From JAGQVA01 sp041391725 (GTDB taxonomy: Bacteria > Bacteroidota > Bacteroidia > J057), in contig JAWKNL010000002.1 of NCBI GenBank assembly GCA_041391725.1, positions 419,331-483,330 on the forward strand: a stretch of DNA of 64,000 nucleotides, read 5' to 3'. This document shows, piece by piece, positions 62,213 to 64,000 of this stretch (position 1 is the stretch's first letter; the number at the start of each line of letters is the position of its first letter). Below the pieces are notes generated by a model, which saw only the letters and a list, made by a program, of their open reading frames with translations, was not told the DNA's origin and made no database searches. The translations under genes were made by a program, and so were the position numbers.

Positions 62213-62821
62213 ATGAACCTGAATATCCAACTGGAAGGGATTGGCAAAAAATTTTACCATCGCTGGATATTCAGGGACATTTCTCACGATTTTTCCATTC
62301 ACCCGCAACTTGCCCTTGTCGGACGCAATGGCTCCGGTAAATCTACGCTGCTGCGGATTATAGCCGGACAGCTTACCCCCTCCGCCGGAAAAATTGTCTG
62401 GACAGAGGGGGAATTCCGTATTCCCGCAGAACAATACTACCGCCATCTCAGCTGGGCCGGGCCTTTTACCGATCTTTACCCCGATCTCACCCTCAAAGAG
62501 CACATCCGCCTTCATTTTCAATTCAAAGCCTGTATTCTGCCTGAGCCTGAGGAGTTGATTTCGCTCCTAAAACTCGAAGACCATCAGGATAAAATGCTCA
62601 GATATTATTCTTCCGGAATGCTGCAAAGAGTAAAAGTCGGACTGGCGCTGTTCAGCCGGTCAAATTTACTTATCCTCGATGAACCTACTTCCAATATGGA
62701 TTCTGCCAATGCAGAGTGGATGCTGGGGCTGATCAATACTCACCTCAATAACCGTTTCTACCTGCTTGCCTCCAATATGGAAAGAGAATACCAGAATATT
62801 CCTCGTATATTGCAGTTATGA
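62213..62821 (+). CDS. ABC transporter ATP-binding protein, 202 aa
   Basis: Walker A GRNGSGKSTLLRIIAG, a Q-loop-like FTDLYPDLTLKEHI, signature YSSGMLQRVKVGLAL and Walker B LLILDEPTSNMDS. It is small and resembles CcmA-type ATPases that pair with a separate permease. No permease is seen next to it. It is located 5 bp after lpxA and overlaps the next gene by 4 bp, so it is likely part of the lpx transcript. Confidence 0.88.
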   Translation: MNLNIQLEGIGKKFYHRWIFRDISHDFSIHPQLALVGRNGSGKSTLLRIIAGQLTPSAGKIVWTEGEFRIPAEQYYRHLSWAGPFTDLYPDLTLKEHIRLHFQFKACILPEPEELISLLKLEDHQDKMLRYYSSGMLQRVKVGLALFSRSNLLILDEPTSNMDSANAEWMLGLINTHLNNRFYLLASNMEREYQNIPRILQL

Positions 62822-64000
62822 AACCCCTGGTAATAGCAGGCATTTTCCTGCCGTTTTTTCTGCATGCGCAACCGCTGGTGTTGCAGGACAGTATCCTGTT
62901 TTTCGAAAATAACATCCGCCTTGAAAATCCCTTCGCCGGAGGAATGGATCAACCCCAGCTATCCCTGGCAAAAATCAATAATGACCTGCTTTCAGACCTG
63001 TTTGTATTTGACAGGGCCGGAGACCGGATATCTGTTTTTGTCAATCAGGGTTCACCCGGAAACCCTTTGTATAAGTACGCGCCACATCTGGCTGCATCTT
63101 TTCCTGCACTGCGGGACTGGGCTTTGCTTCGCGACTACAACTGCGACGGGAAACCCGATATATTTACGGCTTTATCAGATTCATCTGCTGTAAGGGTATA
63201 TAAAAACACAAGTCAGAGCGGTACGGTGAGTTTTTCGGAAGAATACCCCAAACTGACACTGGCAGGTGGGGTTCTTACGGTATTTGAAACAGATTTGCCG
63301 GCCATAACAGATGTGGACGGTGACGGAGATATCGATATTCTGAATTTTGACAACCAGGGCTCCCATGTTCGTTTTTTCGAAAACACCGGCGGATGCGATA
63401 GTCTGGTTTTTGTCGCAAATACCGATTGCTGGGGCGCCTTTCAGGAGGCGGGACTTAGCAATGAAATTACCCTGGGAACAGCTTGTAAGCGCAGTGGCGG
63501 GAGCAGCAACCTCCATTCCGGCTCCACTCTGTGTACGATTGATATGGAAGGCGATAGTGTAAAAGAACTGTTGCTCGGCGACCTCAACAACCCCAATATT
63601 GTGTATCTCCACAATGCAGGGACAAAGACAGATGCGCTGATGGATCAGGTCTCAATGGCTTTTCCCCTCTCCCACCCTGCAAATCTGCTTCAGTTTCCTG
63701 CTGCATTTTCCCTCGACGCAGATGACGACGGGAAAGAAGATTTGCTTGTGGCACCCAATGCGCCCAATATTTCTATTAACCGTGAAAATCTCTGGTTTTA
63801 CCGCAATACAGGAATCCCACCGGCGGCAAACTATACTTTTGAACAGAATGATTTCCTCTCCGAAACTATGGTGGATGCAGGATCGGTGAGTTACCCCGTT
63901 TTTTTTGACTACAACAGCGACGGATTGTATGATCTGGTTATTGGAAACTATCTTTCCCGCCATCCTTCCGCAGCCGAGTCATCGGGACTAACTTTGTATG
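62818..64000 (+). CDS. Secreted FG-GAP/VCBS repeat protein (partial, runs off the window)
   Basis: ATG at 62818 overlaps the ABC gene stop. A signal peptide (VIAGIFLPFFLHAQ) is followed by calcium-binding FG-GAP repeats: DYNCDGKPDIF, DVDGDGDIDIL, DADDDGKEDLL and DYNSDGLYDLV. The frame is open to the end of the window (at least 394 codons). Such repeats form beta-propellers on secreted or surface proteins. A T9SS domain may follow beyond the edge; this cannot be seen. Confidence 0.88.
   Translation, partial: MKPLVIAGIFLPFFLHAQPLVLQDSILFFENNIRLENPFAGGMDQPQLSLAKINNDLLSDLFVFDRAGDRISVFVNQGSPGNPLYKYAPHLAASFPALRDWALLRDYNCDGKPDIFTALSDSSAVRVYKNTSQSGTVSFSEEYPKLTLAGGVLTVFETDLPAITDVDGDGDIDILNFDNQGSHVRFFENTGGCDSLVFVANTDCWGAFQEAGLSNEITLGTACKRSGGSSNLHSGSTLCTIDMEGDSVKELLLGDLNNPNIVYLHNAGTKTDALMDQVSMAFPLSHPANLLQFPAAFSLDADDDGKEDLLVAPNAPNISINRENLWFYRNTGIPPAANYTFEQNDFLSETMVDAGSVSYPVFFDYNSDGLYDLVIGNYLSRHPSAAESSGLTLY

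Overview
The window looks like a chromosomal segment of a member of the Bacteroidota, most likely of the Saprospiria type. The evidence is several proteins with type IX secretion (T9SS) C-terminal sorting domains, a fused LpxC/FabZ, a DUF2795 protein, a UDP-MurNAc-tripeptide ligase Mpl, many small lipoproteins, and promoters of the Bacteroidetes form (-33 TTG, 19-20 nt, -7 TAnnTTTG) in place of sigma70 boxes. Gene density is high. I saw no rRNA, tRNA, insertion sequence or CRISPR array.

Layout. 0-2 kb: a secreted protein of unknown role and a DUF2281 antitoxin with a deleted VapC toxin. 2.1-7.85 kb: an operon-like cassette of five decayed surface/secreted-protein genes, bracketed by two identical 47-bp hairpin elements. 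It contains a duplicated two-gene unit (lipoprotein plus T9SS protein). 7.9-12.4 kb (minus): PIG-L deacetylase, a 46-residue membrane protein and a sodium:solute symporter. 12.5-19.2 kb (minus): a TetR-TolC-MFP-RND efflux operon with a clear palindromic operator. A second TetR gene follows. 20.1-23.1 kb (plus): YchF, rhodanese, a thioesterase (broken) and YihY. 23.1-26.75 kb (minus): a cysteine biosynthesis cluster (CysM, JAMM protease, sulfur carrier, MoeZ-like E1, APS reductase). 27-35.4 kb: mixed genes including an acyl-CoA ligase, an S24-type regulator, an HPt protein and a lytic transglycosylase. 35.7-41.9 kb: GH18 hydrolase, Mpl, trehalose synthase/phosphatase fusion and a helical protein. 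42.1-46 kb: two large T9SS cargo proteins. 46.2-51.5 kb (minus): dipeptidyl peptidase III, a TPR-like protein, small exported proteins and DnaA. 52-64 kb: MeaB, an ABC ATPase, DUF2795, a BatA-like protein, a degenerate dihydroorotase, then lpxD-lpxC/fabZ-lpxA, another ABC ATPase and an FG-GAP protein that runs off the window.

A recurring theme is single-base frameshifts. They are dense in the 2.2-7.8 kb cassette, present in rhodanese, thioesterase, cysH and one lipoprotein, and present even in lpxA, which is normally essential. Most other genes, some over 3 kb long, are intact. Some of these shifts may be sequencing errors and some real decay; the sequence alone cannot settle it.

The most interesting items are the hairpin-bracketed duplicated surface-protein cassette, an LpxA with an extra block of left-handed beta-helix, the sulfur carrier that ends Gly-Gly-Ile-Met next to a JAMM protease, the TetR operator embedded in its promoter, and the tiny membrane protein translationally coupled to the symporter.
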